Assembly: GCF_013204845.1 (NCBI RefSeq)
Contig: NZ_JABMKY010000005.1
Coordinates: 248,001 to 312,000 of the forward strand
Length of the DNA stretch: 64,000 nucleotides
DNA from: Paenibacillus qinlingensis
Lineage (GTDB): Bacteria > Bacillota > Bacilli > Paenibacillales > NBRC-103111
Direction: 5' to 3'
Shown: positions 8,646 to 18,620 of the stretch, piece after piece
Layout: each line of letters opens with the position of its first letter
Numbering within the stretch: position 1 is the stretch's first letter
The notes under the pieces: model-generated
The model's database searches: none
What the model was told of the DNA's origin: nothing
The model's input: the letters and a program-made list of their open reading frames with translations, nothing else
Position numbers and translations under genes: made by a program

Positions 8646-8939
8646 ATGAAAATAGATTGGACATTTACGTTGGATCAACCTTGGACTCTGGATCGCGTTC
8701 TGAATTTTGTGACCGTGGCGAATCAATATACGAGTCAAATTTATTTAGGCGCACAAGGGGAAAAGTTGAATGCGAAAGGCCTATTAGGCATCGTATCCTG
8801 GAGTATGTCACTTCGCGAACAATCAACCATTGCCCTTCAACTTGATGGTGTCGATGCACAGGAAGCGTTCGAGGGTGTATCTACCTACTTACAAAATCAA
8901 GAAGAGGCTTTACATACAACGTACTCTCGAAGTTCTTGA
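8646..8939 (+). CDS. HPr-fold protein lacking both phosphorylation sites
   Basis: 97 residues, ATG after GAGGAGG. It aligns without gaps, offset by one, to B. subtilis HPr over about 80 residues: VANQYTSQIYL matches TASKYDADVNL, and GEKLNAKGLLGIVS matches GKTVNLKSIMGVMS. At the key sites His15 is Thr14, Arg17 is Asp16 and Ser46 is Gly45. It therefore cannot take part in PTS phosphotransfer or be a target of HPr kinase. It is a cytoplasmic protein heading a unit with LysR. A structural or regulatory partner role, or a Crh-like adaptor that works without phosphorylation, is possible but not shown. Confidence 0.82.
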   Translation: MKIDWTFTLDQPWTLDRVLNFVTVANQYTSQIYLGAQGEKLNAKGLLGIVSWSMSLREQSTIALQLDGVDAQEAFEGVSTYLQNQEEALHTTYSRSS

Positions 8940-8972
8940 TGAGGGGGAAGTCGGAGAGGAAGTCATGATCAT

Positions 8973-9866
8973 ATGAATATTGAAAATATCGAAGCTTTCG
9001 TCTACGTGATTCATTATAACAGTTTTAATAAAGCTGCGGATGCTTTGTTCTTGTCACAGCCTTCCGTAACGGCCCGAATCCAATCGTTGGAGCGTGATTT
9101 GAACACTTTACTCTTCGAGAGAGAGGGTAGAAATTTCACACTGACAGATAAAGGAAAGCAGTTTCTTCCCTTCGCAGGGCAAATACTCCAAAGTTATAAA
9201 AAGGGGAAGCAACAGCTTCAACATGTCAATAAGGATTATAATGAGCTCAGAGTCGGTTGTACCGTATCTGTTTCCAATTATATGATCCCCGAAATTCTTC
9301 CATGGATTAAGAATAAGCATACTCATCTTCAAATTAAAGTGACGACGGCACCGACCGAGGTTATTCTGGAAATGCTTCTGAATAAAGAAATCGATATTGG
9401 CTTTGTCCGAAATGTGACGCATCCCCATATCGATATTCTGGGTTTTTACGAGGATCCAATTCGCCTTTTCGTCCATCCTAACCATCCTTTTGTAAGTAAG
9501 AAACCTTTGACGATTCAGGATATAGGCCGCGAATCACTAGTCTTTTTTGAGTGCGGGTCACTGGATTGGGTGAAGATTCATCGGCTTTTTGCAACACTGG
9601 ATCATCCTCCACAAATCGAGTACCAAATCGATAACCTGGAAACAGCCAAGAAGCTTGTGGTTAAAGGCTTGGGTATTTCCTTTCTGCCGGAGCTATGTGT
9701 ACGTCAAGAAGTAAAAGAAGGGCTGCTTGTGCCCATTGATATTCAGGCATTGGGAGGTCTCTCTTTACGTACAATTCTCATTACATTAAAAGAATCCAGC
9801 CTCGATTTTTCCAATTTATTTCTGGATGCATTGAAAGAGTTTGACTGGAAAAAAGCCACTATATAG
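8973..9866 (+). CDS. LysR-family transcriptional regulator
   Basis: 297 residues. The N-terminal winged helix-turn-helix has the LysR signature FNKAADALFLSQPSVTARIQ and LEREL-type LERDLNTLLFERE. The C-terminal periplasmic-binding-like effector domain begins near residue 90 (LRVGCTVSVSNYMIPEILP). ATG after GAGAGGAAG. It is co-transcribed with the HPr-like gene and faces the monooxygenase and importer genes, so it is the likely local activator, with an inducer such as an O-acetylserine-type or organosulfur metabolite. Sulfur-gene LysR proteins such as CysL are the functional analogy. Confidence 0.9.
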   Translation: MNIENIEAFVYVIHYNSFNKAADALFLSQPSVTARIQSLERDLNTLLFEREGRNFTLTDKGKQFLPFAGQILQSYKKGKQQLQHVNKDYNELRVGCTVSVSNYMIPEILPWIKNKHTHLQIKVTTAPTEVILEMLLNKEIDIGFVRNVTHPHIDILGFYEDPIRLFVHPNHPFVSKKPLTIQDIGRESLVFFECGSLDWVKIHRLFATLDHPPQIEYQIDNLETAKKLVVKGLGISFLPELCVRQEVKEGLLVPIDIQALGGLSLRTILITLKESSLDFSNLFLDALKEFDWKKATI

Positions 9867-9904
9867 AAGAATTCTATTCATCAATAGAACATCTTTATCT
9901 ACGA

Positions 9905-9933
9905 TTGACCGTCCCTTTTGGCGGTGATACAGT
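9905..9933 (+). promoter_or_regulatory. Predicted promoter of the monooxygenase/importer operon
   Basis: TTGACC (9905-9910), a 17-bp spacer and TACAGT (9928-9933) with an extended -10 TG at 9925-9926. Confidence 0.55.
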
Positions 9934-9960
9934 AAGTAGAAAGCTAAAACCAATTAAACC

Positions 9961-9971
9961 AATAGGAATTA
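9961..9971. promoter_or_regulatory. GGAATT-type operator, copy 3
   Basis: AATAGGAATTA shares ten of eleven bases with the core of the copies at 5055-5065 and 8540-8550 and also lies downstream of a predicted -10. No leader terminator follows here, unlike the other two copies. Confidence 0.5.
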
Positions 9972-9998
9972 TTGTTGATTGAAAAGGGAGGATTTAGG

Positions 9999-11333
9999 AT
10001 GCCAAAACAAAAACAACTAAAACTTGGGGCTATCATTCATGGAGTTGGTGGCAATATGTCATCATGGAAACATCCAGATGCGATTGTTGATGCCAGTGTG
10101 AATTTCAAGTATTACAAAGAGCAAGCACAGAAAGCGGAAGCTGGTAAATTCGACTTACTATTTATCGCTGATGGACTATTCATTAATGAGAAGTCGATCC
10201 CCCATTTCTTGAATCGGTTTGAGCCGATTACTATTCTTTCCGCGCTCGCTTCCGTAACTTCCAAGATCGGTCTGGTAGGAACGCTATCTACGTCTTACAG
10301 CGAACCCTTCACGGTGTCGAGACAATTCTCCTCACTCGATCATATCAGTGATGGCAGAGCAGGTTGGAATGTGGTCACTTCCCCGCTGGAGGGATCAGCA
10401 CTGAACTACAATAAGAAGTTGGAGGATCATCCAGATCATCCTAAGCGATATCGAATTGCATCTGAATATCTACAGGTGTCCAAAGGATTATGGGATTCAT
10501 GGGAAGATGATGCATTTACAAGGGATAAACAATCAGGGCAATTCTTCGATCCCGATAAACTCCACCGTTTAGATCATAAGGGCGAATTTTTCTCCATACA
10601 GGGACCACTGAATATCGGAAGATCGAAGCAAGGACGGCCAGTTATTTTCCAAGCAGGATCATCGGAGGATGGGAAAAATTTAGCCGCCAGAGAGGCGGAT
10701 GCGATCTTTACAGGTCAACCGACTGTGGAGGATGCAAGGCGGTTTTATGAAGATGTAAAAGGAAGAGCTGCACATTTCGGTAGAAATCCCGATGAGATTG
10801 TCGTTATGCCTGGTATTGGTCCGATCATTGGTGTTACAGAAGAAGAAGCTGAGCGGAAATATCAGGATGTTGCCAATTTGGTGACAATTGGGGAAGCACT
10901 TGCGTATCTAGGCCGTTTCTTCGAACATCATGACTTTACACAATACGACTTGGATGCCCCATTCCCAGACTTAGGTGAGTTGGGTAAAAACAGCTTCCAA
11001 AGCACGACGGATCGCATTAAACAAAATGCCCAGGAAGAAGGGCTCACTCTTCGTCAAGTTGCTCTTCAATCCGCTACACCAAGACCGTTATTTATAGGTA
11101 CTCCGGTACAAGTTGCAGATCGCATTCAAGAATGGTACGAGAGCGGTGCAGCAGACGGATTTATAGTTGGATCAGGTGTTCCAAATGGTTTGAGCGATTT
11201 TGTAGATCTGGTCATTCCTATTCTACAGGAACGCGGCATTTATCGAACGGAATATGAGTCCGATACGCTTAGAGGGAATTTGGGGCTACCTTTTCCAGCC
11301 AATCGCTATGTGAAAGAGACAGTGAATAACTAA
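9999..11333 (+). CDS. NtaA/DszA-type FMN-dependent monooxygenase
   Basis: 444 residues from the ATG at 9999, which has GGGAGG seven to eight bases upstream; an in-frame TTG at 9972 lacks a site. The protein shows hallmarks of the NtaA/SnaA/DszA/DmoA group: [51 protein letters not shown] and [14 protein letters not shown]. These enzymes accept FMNH2 from a separate reductase and oxidise sulfides, sulfones or chelators; B. subtilis YxeK, which works on succinylated cysteine, belongs to the group. It is the first gene of an operon with a peptide-type importer, so the importer probably brings in its substrate. Confidence 0.92.
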   Translation: MPKQKQLKLGAIIHGVGGNMSSWKHPDAIVDASVNFKYYKEQAQKAEAGKFDLLFIADGLFINEKSIPHFLNRFEPITILSALASVTSKIGLVGTLSTSYSEPFTVSRQFSSLDHISDGRAGWNVVTSPLEGSALNYNKKLEDHPDHPKRYRIASEYLQVSKGLWDSWEDDAFTRDKQSGQFFDPDKLHRLDHKGEFFSIQGPLNIGRSKQGRPVIFQAGSSEDGKNLAAREADAIFTGQPTVEDARRFYEDVKGRAAHFGRNPDEIVVMPGIGPIIGVTEEEAERKYQDVANLVTIGEALAYLGRFFEHHDFTQYDLDAPFPDLGELGKNSFQSTTDRIKQNAQEEGLTLRQVALQSATPRPLFIGTPVQVADRIQEWYESGAADGFIVGSGVPNGLSDFVDLVIPILQERGIYRTEYESDTLRGNLGLPFPANRYVKETVNN

Positions 11334-11365
11334 TCTGATTTACGAATCAAGGGGGAGCGTTACAA

Positions 11366-13018
11366 ATGAATAGATCAAAAGGTTGGATCAAGTTTAGTGC
11401 ATTATCTTTAGCCATTGCCCTCGTGTTGACAGGGTGCGGTTCAAAAGACAATGGAAGTTCGGATGCCTCGCAATCTGCGAGTCCTAAGCAAGAGGCCAAA
11501 CAAACGGCGGTAGTGGGTGGAGAGCTTACTTATGCGTTGGCAACGTCTCCTGATTCCCTAGATCCGCATCGCAGCGGCCTTGCCGTAGCAGTAAGAGTCC
11601 TTCGCACCATTTATGATAGTCTGGTTGTTCAATTACCTGATGGTTCGATTAAACCGTGGTTGGCAACGGAATGGACAGTTTCTCCTGATGGGCTTAGTTA
11701 CACGTTCAAATTACGTAAAGACGTCAAGTTCCAAGATGGGACGCCATTTAATGCAGAAGCTGTAAAATTCAATTATGATCGGATTCTCGATCCGGCAACG
11801 AAAGCGGCCAATTCCGTAGCGTTGCTTAAACCCTATAAATCTGCGGAAGTCATTGATGAGTTCACTGTGAAAATCAATTTAGAGACACCTTCCAGAGCGT
11901 TCTTAGGTAACCTGAGTCAAGCGTTACTGGGGATTGTTTCACCAACAGCAGCCAAGAAATATGGAGATCAATTTGGTAAAAATCCAGTCGGATCAGGTCC
12001 ATTTTCATTTGTGAAATGGGAAGAGAATGCGTCCATTCAAGTTAAGCGCAGCCCTGATTATAACTGGGCGCCGGAGATTGTTGAAAACAAAGGGAAGTCC
12101 TACTTGGATCAAATTACCTTTAGCATTGTTCCGGAAGAAGCGACTCGGATCGGAAGTGTTCAAAGTAAGCAAGTTCTTGCGGGTGAGACGATTCCCCCAC
12201 AAAATATTGTTTCGTTGAAGTCGGATTCCAGCGTTCAAGTTCACCAAGTCAATACGAATGGATTGCCGTATACGTTATTTATTAATCAACGCAAAGCGCC
12301 TTGGGGCGAGGTCAAAGCCAGACAAGCGCTTCAAGCAGCGATTGATGTAGATGCAATTGTCAAAACACTTTATTTGGGTACGTATCCACGCGCTTGGTCA
12401 CCTTTATCTCCTGGAGTATTCGGTTATGATGCCTCCCTAGAAAATGGGGTTAAGCCTGATCTGGCTAAAGCGAACAAATTATTGGATGAACTTGGCTGGC
12501 TCAAAGGAGCAGATGGCATTCGTGTAAAAGATGGCAAGAAGCTTACTCTGCATTATGTTGATGGATCACCTAACCGTGAGAAACGAAATGATATTGCCGT
12601 CATTATTCAGCAGCAATTGAAACAAGTTGGAATTGTTGTTGAAGTCGAAATTACGAAGGATACAGCCAATGTTGTTTATACCAAAGGTGACTATGATTTC
12701 TATGGGAACAGTCAAGTGAACTCGGATCCCAATGCGCTGTATGCTTTCTATCATACAAGCGATCCTAAAGCACGACCAAGTCTTCCAGGGCTTGCAGATC
12801 CACAAGTAGATAAATGGTTGGAAGAAGGGGCTATCGAACCCGATGATAAGAAGCGGGCAGAACTGTATAAGCAAGTGCAGAAATCCATTATCGATAATGC
12901 AGTCATCATTCCTATTTATGTGTTCCCTTATACGGTAGCCGCTTCGAAGACCGTGAAAGGGTTAAAATTTGACCCGTTAGGTTACCCACTCTTTAATGAT
13001 ACGTTTATTCAAAAATAA
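11366..13018 (+). CDS. Family-5 (peptide/glutathione-type) solute-binding lipoprotein
   Basis: 550 residues. The signal peptide ends in the lipobox VLTGC (cysteine near residue 24), followed by a Ser/Gln-rich linker. The body matches SBP_bac_5: GGELTYALATSPDSLDPHRS, WTVSPDGLSYTFKLRKDVKFQDGTPF split over the first lobe, and the late KSIIDNAVIIPIY segment. It captures an oligopeptide-sized ligand outside the cell. The downstream fused ATPase resembles that of the glutathione importer GsiABCD, so glutathione or another cysteine-containing ligand is a reasonable guess given the context. Confidence 0.92.
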   Translation: MNRSKGWIKFSALSLAIALVLTGCGSKDNGSSDASQSASPKQEAKQTAVVGGELTYALATSPDSLDPHRSGLAVAVRVLRTIYDSLVVQLPDGSIKPWLATEWTVSPDGLSYTFKLRKDVKFQDGTPFNAEAVKFNYDRILDPATKAANSVALLKPYKSAEVIDEFTVKINLETPSRAFLGNLSQALLGIVSPTAAKKYGDQFGKNPVGSGPFSFVKWEENASIQVKRSPDYNWAPEIVENKGKSYLDQITFSIVPEEATRIGSVQSKQVLAGETIPPQNIVSLKSDSSVQVHQVNTNGLPYTLFINQRKAPWGEVKARQALQAAIDVDAIVKTLYLGTYPRAWSPLSPGVFGYDASLENGVKPDLAKANKLLDELGWLKGADGIRVKDGKKLTLHYVDGSPNREKRNDIAVIIQQQLKQVGIVVEVEITKDTANVVYTKGDYDFYGNSQVNSDPNALYAFYHTSDPKARPSLPGLADPQVDKWLEEGAIEPDDKKRAELYKQVQKSIIDNAVIIPIYVFPYTVAASKTVKGLKFDPLGYPLFNDTFIQK

Positions 13019-13039
13019 TGTTATAGGGAGCTAATTGAT

Positions 13040-13966
13040 ATGAGCAGGATATTAACGGAACGGCTACTAGTTTCATTGCTGGTCATTCTTGGTTCCTTAA
13101 TCCTTGTTTTCTGTATTTTATATGTGCTGCCGGGAGATCCTGTGCTTTCCATGATTGATCCTTCTTCCATGTCACCGGAGGCAATTGCAAATTTAAGGCA
13201 TCAACTTGGCCTGAATGAACCCTTCTATGTCCAGTTTGGACACTATTTCATGGCTATGATTCATGGAGATTTCGGTAAATCATTACTAAACAGTGAACCA
13301 GTGTTGTCCAAAATTCTTAAACATCTCCCAGCAACTTTGGCACTTACTTTAGCGAGTACACTCATTTCCACGATTATCGGTGTAGGGCTCGGTGTTCTTT
13401 CGGCCGTACACCGCAATCGGTGGATCGATGTAGTAGCTCGTATAGTCGGGTTGTTCGGAATATCCATGCCGACGTTCTGGTCGGGAATCCTGTTGATTCT
13501 TATCTTTTCCGTATCTTTGGGCTGGTTTCCAGCTATGGGATCAAAGGGATTTATCACACTTGTCCTTCCTTCACTCACACTCGGATTCGTCGGAGCAGGA
13601 TTTATCGTTCGGATGGTGCGAAACTCGATGCTCGAAGTCATCAATGAGCACTTCATTGTGACACTGCGTGCCAAAGGATTATCTGAACGATTAGTGATGT
13701 ATCGACATGCGTTTCGCAACGCTTTAATTCCGGCAATCACGATTATTGGCATTCATATTGGGGATTTGATGGCGGGGACCGTAGTCATTGAAACTGTCTT
13801 CTCCAGACAAGGGATTGGCCGAATTCTCGCGGATGCTATTATGTCCAAAGACTTGCCTGTTGTGCAAGGTGTCGTATTTTTCTCAGCAATCATATATGTC
13901 ATTGTTAATTTACTAGTTGATATTTCGTATGTATTTATTGACCCACGGGTTCGTCGAACTCAATAA
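13040..13966 (+). CDS. DppB/GsiC-type ABC permease
   Basis: 308 residues with about six membrane segments. The N-terminus has the LVFCILYVLPGDPV pattern of DppB-like permeases, and the cytoplasmic EAA-type loop reads VTLRAKGLSERLVMYRHAFRN. ATG after GGGAGCTAATTGAT. It forms the membrane channel with the next gene product. Confidence 0.93.
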   Translation: MSRILTERLLVSLLVILGSLILVFCILYVLPGDPVLSMIDPSSMSPEAIANLRHQLGLNEPFYVQFGHYFMAMIHGDFGKSLLNSEPVLSKILKHLPATLALTLASTLISTIIGVGLGVLSAVHRNRWIDVVARIVGLFGISMPTFWSGILLILIFSVSLGWFPAMGSKGFITLVLPSLTLGFVGAGFIVRMVRNSMLEVINEHFIVTLRAKGLSERLVMYRHAFRNALIPAITIIGIHIGDLMAGTVVIETVFSRQGIGRILADAIMSKDLPVVQGVVFFSAIIYVIVNLLVDISYVFIDPRVRRTQ

Positions 13967-14005
13967 TTCGGATATGTAAGCATGGTGGAGAGGAGAAAGG
14001 TGACG

Positions 14006-14899
14006 ATGAAAGATGTTCTTTCTGCGAGAACGATTGGGCTAAGGCATAAGTGGCCTCTTCGAATTACAAAGATACCCGGCACTTGGAATGTTTCAGAGAT
14101 TCTTGTTTATCTAGCTGCAATCATGGCGTTGTTTATTATTGGCTGCGCGCTTTTCCCGCAATGGATTGCTCCTTATGCACCTACAGAGATGCTCGGTGAT
14201 CAAATTATGCATGCGCCAAGTACATCTCATTTGTTTGGAACGGACTATTTTGGCAGAGATGTGTTCAGTCTTGTCGTGTATGGCAGTCGTGATTCTCTCA
14301 TTATTGGTTTCTCCTCTGTACTTGCAGGAGGCATCATTGGAGGAAGTATTGGAGCGCTGTCTGGATACATTGGGGGCGTTATTGACACGATCTTCATGCG
14401 TATTATTGATGTGTTAATGACGATTCCAGGCATTCTATTGGCACTAGCCATCGCTGCTGCTCTTGGCCCTCATTTATTTAATCTGATTTTTGCAGTTGCA
14501 GCTGCCTCCATTCCACAATATGCAAGGGTCATGCGAGGTCAGATTCTGAGCATAAAGAATCGCTCCTTCATTACTGCATCTAGGTCAATAGGCGCTTCTA
14601 AATTCCGTATATTTTTTCGCCATGTCTTAACGAATGCTTGGTCGCCACTCTTGGTTATGTCCACGATCGGTTTAGGTGCATCCATTCTGGTTAGTAGCGG
14701 GCTAAGCTTCCTTGGATTAGGTGTGCTCAAAGAGATTCCTGACTGGGGATCGCTTCTCTCGCAGGGACGAGGTTACCTGACAGTGGCTTGGTGGATCTGT
14801 ACATTTCCAGGCCTCGCGATCACGTTATTCGTCATATCCGTTAATTTAATCGGAGATAAACTACGTGACTCGCTAGATCCAAAGCAAAGAAGGGCATAG
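14006..14899 (+). CDS. DppC/GsiD-type ABC permease
   Basis: 297 residues from ATG 14006, which follows GGAGAAAGGTGACG; an in-frame ATG at 13982 has no ribosome site. An N-terminal cytoplasmic tail leads to the first membrane segment, then HLFGTDYFGRDVFS, a signature of DppC-type permeases. The EAA loop is ITASRSIGASKFRIFFRHVL. It partners the preceding permease. Confidence 0.92.
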   Translation: MKDVLSARTIGLRHKWPLRITKIPGTWNVSEILVYLAAIMALFIIGCALFPQWIAPYAPTEMLGDQIMHAPSTSHLFGTDYFGRDVFSLVVYGSRDSLIIGFSSVLAGGIIGGSIGALSGYIGGVIDTIFMRIIDVLMTIPGILLALAIAAALGPHLFNLIFAVAAASIPQYARVMRGQILSIKNRSFITASRSIGASKFRIFFRHVLTNAWSPLLVMSTIGLGASILVSSGLSFLGLGVLKEIPDWGSLLSQGRGYLTVAWWICTFPGLAITLFVISVNLIGDKLRDSLDPKQRRA

Positions 14900-14916
14900 C
14901 TAGGAGGCGGCGCAAG

Positions 14917-16980
14917 TTGAAGCAACTGCTTGAAATTGACAACTTAAGTGTACAATTCACAACGAACAAGGGGTCGTTCACGGCCATTCAAGACGTTTCT
15001 TTGACAATTGGCGTAGGTGAAACTATCTGTCTAGTCGGAGAATCAGGCAGTGGTAAATCGGTTACATCGAAATCCGTCATGCGCTTAATCGATTATGAAA
15101 ATGGTCATATATCTGGTGGTCAAATCGTACTCGATGGCGATGATTTAACGACGTTGTCACAGAAAGATCTTCGGGCATTACGAGGGAAAAAGATGGCTAT
15201 GGTCTTTCAAGAACCCATGGCTGCTTTCGATCCGGTTTTTACCATAGGCAGTCAAATTACCGAAGTCATTATCCAGCATAAACAGGGTAATCGGGAACAA
15301 GCCTGGGAGCGAGCTGTTTATTTATTAAAGCGGGTCGGCATTCCAGAACCAGAAATTCGTATGAACCAATATCCTGGCGAGCTTTCTGGCGGGATGCTGC
15401 AACGAGCGATGATTGCCATGGCGCTAACTTGCAGTCCTCAACTGCTTATTGCAGATGAACCAACAACTGCGCTTGATGTAACGATTCAGGCGCAGATCCT
15501 TCATTTGCTGCAGGAGCTTAAAGAAGAATTCAATATGTCCATCCTGCTTATTACACATGATTTGGGGATTGCTGCTGAGATGGCAGACAAAATCATCGTG
15601 ATGTATGCGGGACAAATCGTTGAGCAAGCAAGTGTCAGGCAATTGTTCGCTAAGCCCCATCATCCGTATACGAGAGGGTTACTTCGATCCATTACGACGA
15701 TGGATAGCAATCGTTCATCCCGATTGTTCTCTATCGAGGGGACGATTCCCCATCTATCGGATCTGCCATCGGGTTGCCGATTTCATCCAAGGTGCCCTTT
15801 TGCGACCGAACGCTGTGTGAAGGATAGTCCTTCTTTACGGTTAGTGAATGAACGTCTTACGGCTTGTTGGTACTCAGAGGAATTAGTTGAGCGTGCAGAC
15901 TGGCAGCAATTTGCAGGCGCTGTTGATACAAAGATAGATTCGAAGATAGATACGAGGTTAGATACAAAGATAGATCACGGATCTTCTGATGTTGTTGGCG
16001 AACAAGGTTTAACTAGCGAGACGCTCTTCGAGGTGAAAGGGTTAAGTAAATTTTACCCCATAGGGAAAGGAACATTCAGTCGTTCGAAGTCTTATATTCG
16101 CGCGGTTGAAGATGTATCCTTTTCGATTAAGAAGGGCGAGACTTTTGGTTTAGTTGGGGAGTCTGGCAGCGGCAAGTCTACCTTAGGTCGGGTGTTGCTG
16201 CAGTTGGAGAAGGCAACTGCGGGAGAGGTTCTGTTCGAAGGAGAAGATTTGTCTAAAATTTCGAGCAAAGGTCTGCAGGACGTACGCCGAGACATGCAGG
16301 TCATTTTCCAAGATCCATACGGTTCGGTGAACCCGCGTTGGAAGGTTGGCGATATTATTGGCGAACCTTTTGATATCCATGAATCGTTAAGTAAGGCAGA
16401 GAAACGGGCCAAAGTAGAGGACTTATTGGAATTAGTAGGGCTGAATCGTTCTGTGTATGATCGGTTCCCTCACGAGTTTTCGGGCGGGCAACGACAGCGC
16501 ATTGGTATTGCTAGAGCCATCGCACTCAATCCTAAGTTTATCCTTGCTGATGAGGCTGTATCTGCATTGGACGTGTCCGTACAGGCTCAGATCGTAAATT
16601 TAATGCAGGATCTGCAGAAAAAACTGGGATTAACCTATTTATTTATCGCCCATGGCTTAAACATTGTACGCCATCTATCTGATCGTATCGGAGTTATGTA
16701 TTTAGGGAAATTGGTTGAAATTGCACCTAGTGAAGAGTTGTTTCTCCATCCTTCCCATCCCTACACGAAGGGATTACTTTCTTCTATACCATCGACGGAT
16801 CCCTCACAAAAAAGAGCGTGGATCGAGATCGAAGGGGAGATCCCTTCTCCTGCGAATCCACCGTCTGGCTGCAGATTCCATACGCGCTGCCCAGCGGCAA
16901 CCGCTAAGTGCAAAGAAGAGCAGCCTGCCTTATTGCCAATCAGGGAAGGGCACTGGACGGCCTGCCATTACCCATTGTAA
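14917..16980 (+). CDS. Fused double ATPase of the peptide importer (GsiA-like, DppD-DppF fusion)
   Basis: 687 residues, TTG start after AGGAGG. Two complete ABC units lie in tandem: Walker A GESGSGKS near 45 and again near 415, signature motifs LSGGMLQR and FSGGQRQR, Walker B ending in ADEP and ADEA. Each half ends in the oligopeptide-transporter C-terminal region with the conserved cysteines (GCRFHPRCPFATERC and GCRFHTRCPAATAKC). The linker near residues 337-349 has imperfect KID/RLD repeats. E. coli GsiA, the glutathione-importer ATPase, has the same fused layout. Confidence 0.93.
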   Translation: MKQLLEIDNLSVQFTTNKGSFTAIQDVSLTIGVGETICLVGESGSGKSVTSKSVMRLIDYENGHISGGQIVLDGDDLTTLSQKDLRALRGKKMAMVFQEPMAAFDPVFTIGSQITEVIIQHKQGNREQAWERAVYLLKRVGIPEPEIRMNQYPGELSGGMLQRAMIAMALTCSPQLLIADEPTTALDVTIQAQILHLLQELKEEFNMSILLITHDLGIAAEMADKIIVMYAGQIVEQASVRQLFAKPHHPYTRGLLRSITTMDSNRSSRLFSIEGTIPHLSDLPSGCRFHPRCPFATERCVKDSPSLRLVNERLTACWYSEELVERADWQQFAGAVDTKIDSKIDTRLDTKIDHGSSDVVGEQGLTSETLFEVKGLSKFYPIGKGTFSRSKSYIRAVEDVSFSIKKGETFGLVGESGSGKSTLGRVLLQLEKATAGEVLFEGEDLSKISSKGLQDVRRDMQVIFQDPYGSVNPRWKVGDIIGEPFDIHESLSKAEKRAKVEDLLELVGLNRSVYDRFPHEFSGGQRQRIGIARAIALNPKFILADEAVSALDVSVQAQIVNLMQDLQKKLGLTYLFIAHGLNIVRHLSDRIGVMYLGKLVEIAPSEELFLHPSHPYTKGLLSSIPSTDPSQKRAWIEIEGEIPSPANPPSGCRFHTRCPAATAKCKEEQPALLPIREGHWTACHYPL
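15925..15975 (+). repeat. Short degenerate repeats in the ATPase linker
   Basis: Four tandem units related to GATACAAAGATA encode DTKI, DSKI, DTRL and DTKI, each with a following Asp. They form the flexible linker between the two ATPase halves and look like recent slippage expansion. Confidence 0.6.
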
Positions 16981-17012
16981 ATCGTAGAAGTAAAGCTGCA
17001 TAAGAAGGAGAT

Positions 17013-18491
17013 ATGATGTCAGAGAAACAAGCAAAGAACGATGCGGGATGGAACTTCGACAACAGCTATTCGCGGTTGCCTCATTTCTTTTATACCAAGA
17101 TCAATCCAACTCCTGTGAGCTCTCCGAAGTTAATCCTATTGAATACTCCATTGGCAGCATCCTTAGGTTTGAATGAAGGTGCGTTGCGAAGTCGTGATAG
17201 CTTAGCGATATTCGCAGGAAACCAGATACCTGATGGCGGGCTGTCCATTGCGCAAGCTTATGCTGGTCATCAATTTGGACAGTTTAATAGGTTAGGGGAT
17301 GGAAGAGCACACCTCCTTGGTGAGCAGTTAACTCCCTATGGAGAACGAGTGGATATTCAGCTGAAGGGATCAGGTAAGACGCCGTACTCTCGCTATTTGG
17401 ACGGAAGAGCGGGACTTGGACCGATGCTGCGCGAGTATATCATTAGTGAAGCTATGTATGCGCTAGGAATTCCAACTACCCGAAGTTTAACTGTCGTTTC
17501 AACAGGTGAAACTTTCCTTCGCGAAACGGAACAATCTGGAGCCATTCTAACCCGTATCGCCGCCAGTCATATTCGTTTTGCAACTTTTCAATATGCTTCG
17601 GAATTTGGCACGGTAGATGAGCTTCGAGCGTTAGCTGATTACACAATACGAAGACATTTTCCTGAGGCTTTGGGTGCTGAGAACCGCTATCTAGCGTTAC
17701 TTGAAGAAGTGATTCAGCGGCAAGCGCAATTAATTGCCAAATGGCAGCTTGTGGGGTTTGTTCATGGCGTGATGAATACGGATAACATAGCAGTCAGTGG
17801 AGAAACCATTGATTATGGTCCTTGTGCCTTTTTGGATGTCTATGATCCAGAGACGGTATTTAGCACCAGAGACACGGAGGGCCGCTATGCCTTTGGTAAA
17901 CAGCCGGAAATAGCTGCATGGAATCTCGCTAGATTTGCCGAAGCACTCCTACCCTTACTGCATGACGATGAAAAGCAGGGTGCCCAACTGATCGCGAATG
18001 CGATCGCACACTTTTCCAAGCAGTATCATGCTAATTGGCTAGCCGGTATGAGGTCCAAACTGGGGATATGGAAGGAAGAATCAGAGGATGAATCACTGAT
18101 TCAAGGGCTACTCCATTTGATGCATACGTATCGAGCGGATTATACGAATACGTTTCGGGCGTTAACGTTGGATAAGCCTGAGGATACGTTGATGTATGAC
18201 AAATTGGATTTCAGGCAGTGGTATGAACGATGGCAGGCTAGATTAAGTAGGCAGCAAGAAACCAAAGCGGATTCGCAACAATTAATGAGGAGTCATAACC
18301 CAGCAATCATTCCCCGTAACCATCGGGTAGAGGAAGCTTTAGCATCTGCAGTCAACCAAGAAGACTATACGGTGATGGAGCGGCTGCTCGAGGTACTTTC
18401 CACCCCCTTCGCATATTCTCCTGAACAGGTTGATTATGTCAGTCCAGCTGATCTAACAGCATGTGCCTATCGTACCTTTTGCGGTACTTGA
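17013..18491 (+). CDS. selO: SelO (YdiU) protein adenylyltransferase
   Basis: 492 residues, the usual length. Two ATGs stand in tandem (17013 and 17016) after AAGGAG; the second has better spacing. Conserved blocks: [47 protein letters not shown], the catalytic loop [10 protein letters not shown] and the metal-binding DYGPCAFLD. The C-terminus ends in FCGT with the redox cysteine. SelO pseudokinases transfer AMP to proteins and affect glutathionylation under oxidative stress. Its position as last gene of a glutathione-type importer operon fits a thiol-redox role. Confidence 0.93.
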   Translation: MMSEKQAKNDAGWNFDNSYSRLPHFFYTKINPTPVSSPKLILLNTPLAASLGLNEGALRSRDSLAIFAGNQIPDGGLSIAQAYAGHQFGQFNRLGDGRAHLLGEQLTPYGERVDIQLKGSGKTPYSRYLDGRAGLGPMLREYIISEAMYALGIPTTRSLTVVSTGETFLRETEQSGAILTRIAASHIRFATFQYASEFGTVDELRALADYTIRRHFPEALGAENRYLALLEEVIQRQAQLIAKWQLVGFVHGVMNTDNIAVSGETIDYGPCAFLDVYDPETVFSTRDTEGRYAFGKQPEIAAWNLARFAEALLPLLHDDEKQGAQLIANAIAHFSKQYHANWLAGMRSKLGIWKEESEDESLIQGLLHLMHTYRADYTNTFRALTLDKPEDTLMYDKLDFRQWYERWQARLSRQQETKADSQQLMRSHNPAIIPRNHRVEEALASAVNQEDYTVMERLLEVLSTPFAYSPEQVDYVSPADLTACAYRTFCGT

Positions 18492-18497
18492 TAGTAG

Positions 18498-18528
18498 AAA
18501 AGCCTTACGATTAATCGTAAGGCTTTTT
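18498..18528 (+). terminator. Strong intrinsic terminator of the sulfur operon
   Basis: AAAGCCTTACGAT and ATCGTAAGGCTTT pair perfectly around a TA loop and run into T residues. It closes the importer/SelO operon. Confidence 0.93.
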
Positions 18529-18620
18529 AACATGAAAAAACCCAAAATAAGAAACCTTGATAAGTAAATTAAACATTTTCCCTGCTTAAATGGTCCACAC
18601 CATTCTCTATTATTTTGCAT

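Noticed and set aside
14917..16980. Mobile element or recent horizontal insertion around the fused ATPase
   Set aside because: No transposase, terminal repeats or target duplications are visible, and codon use looks like that of the neighbours.
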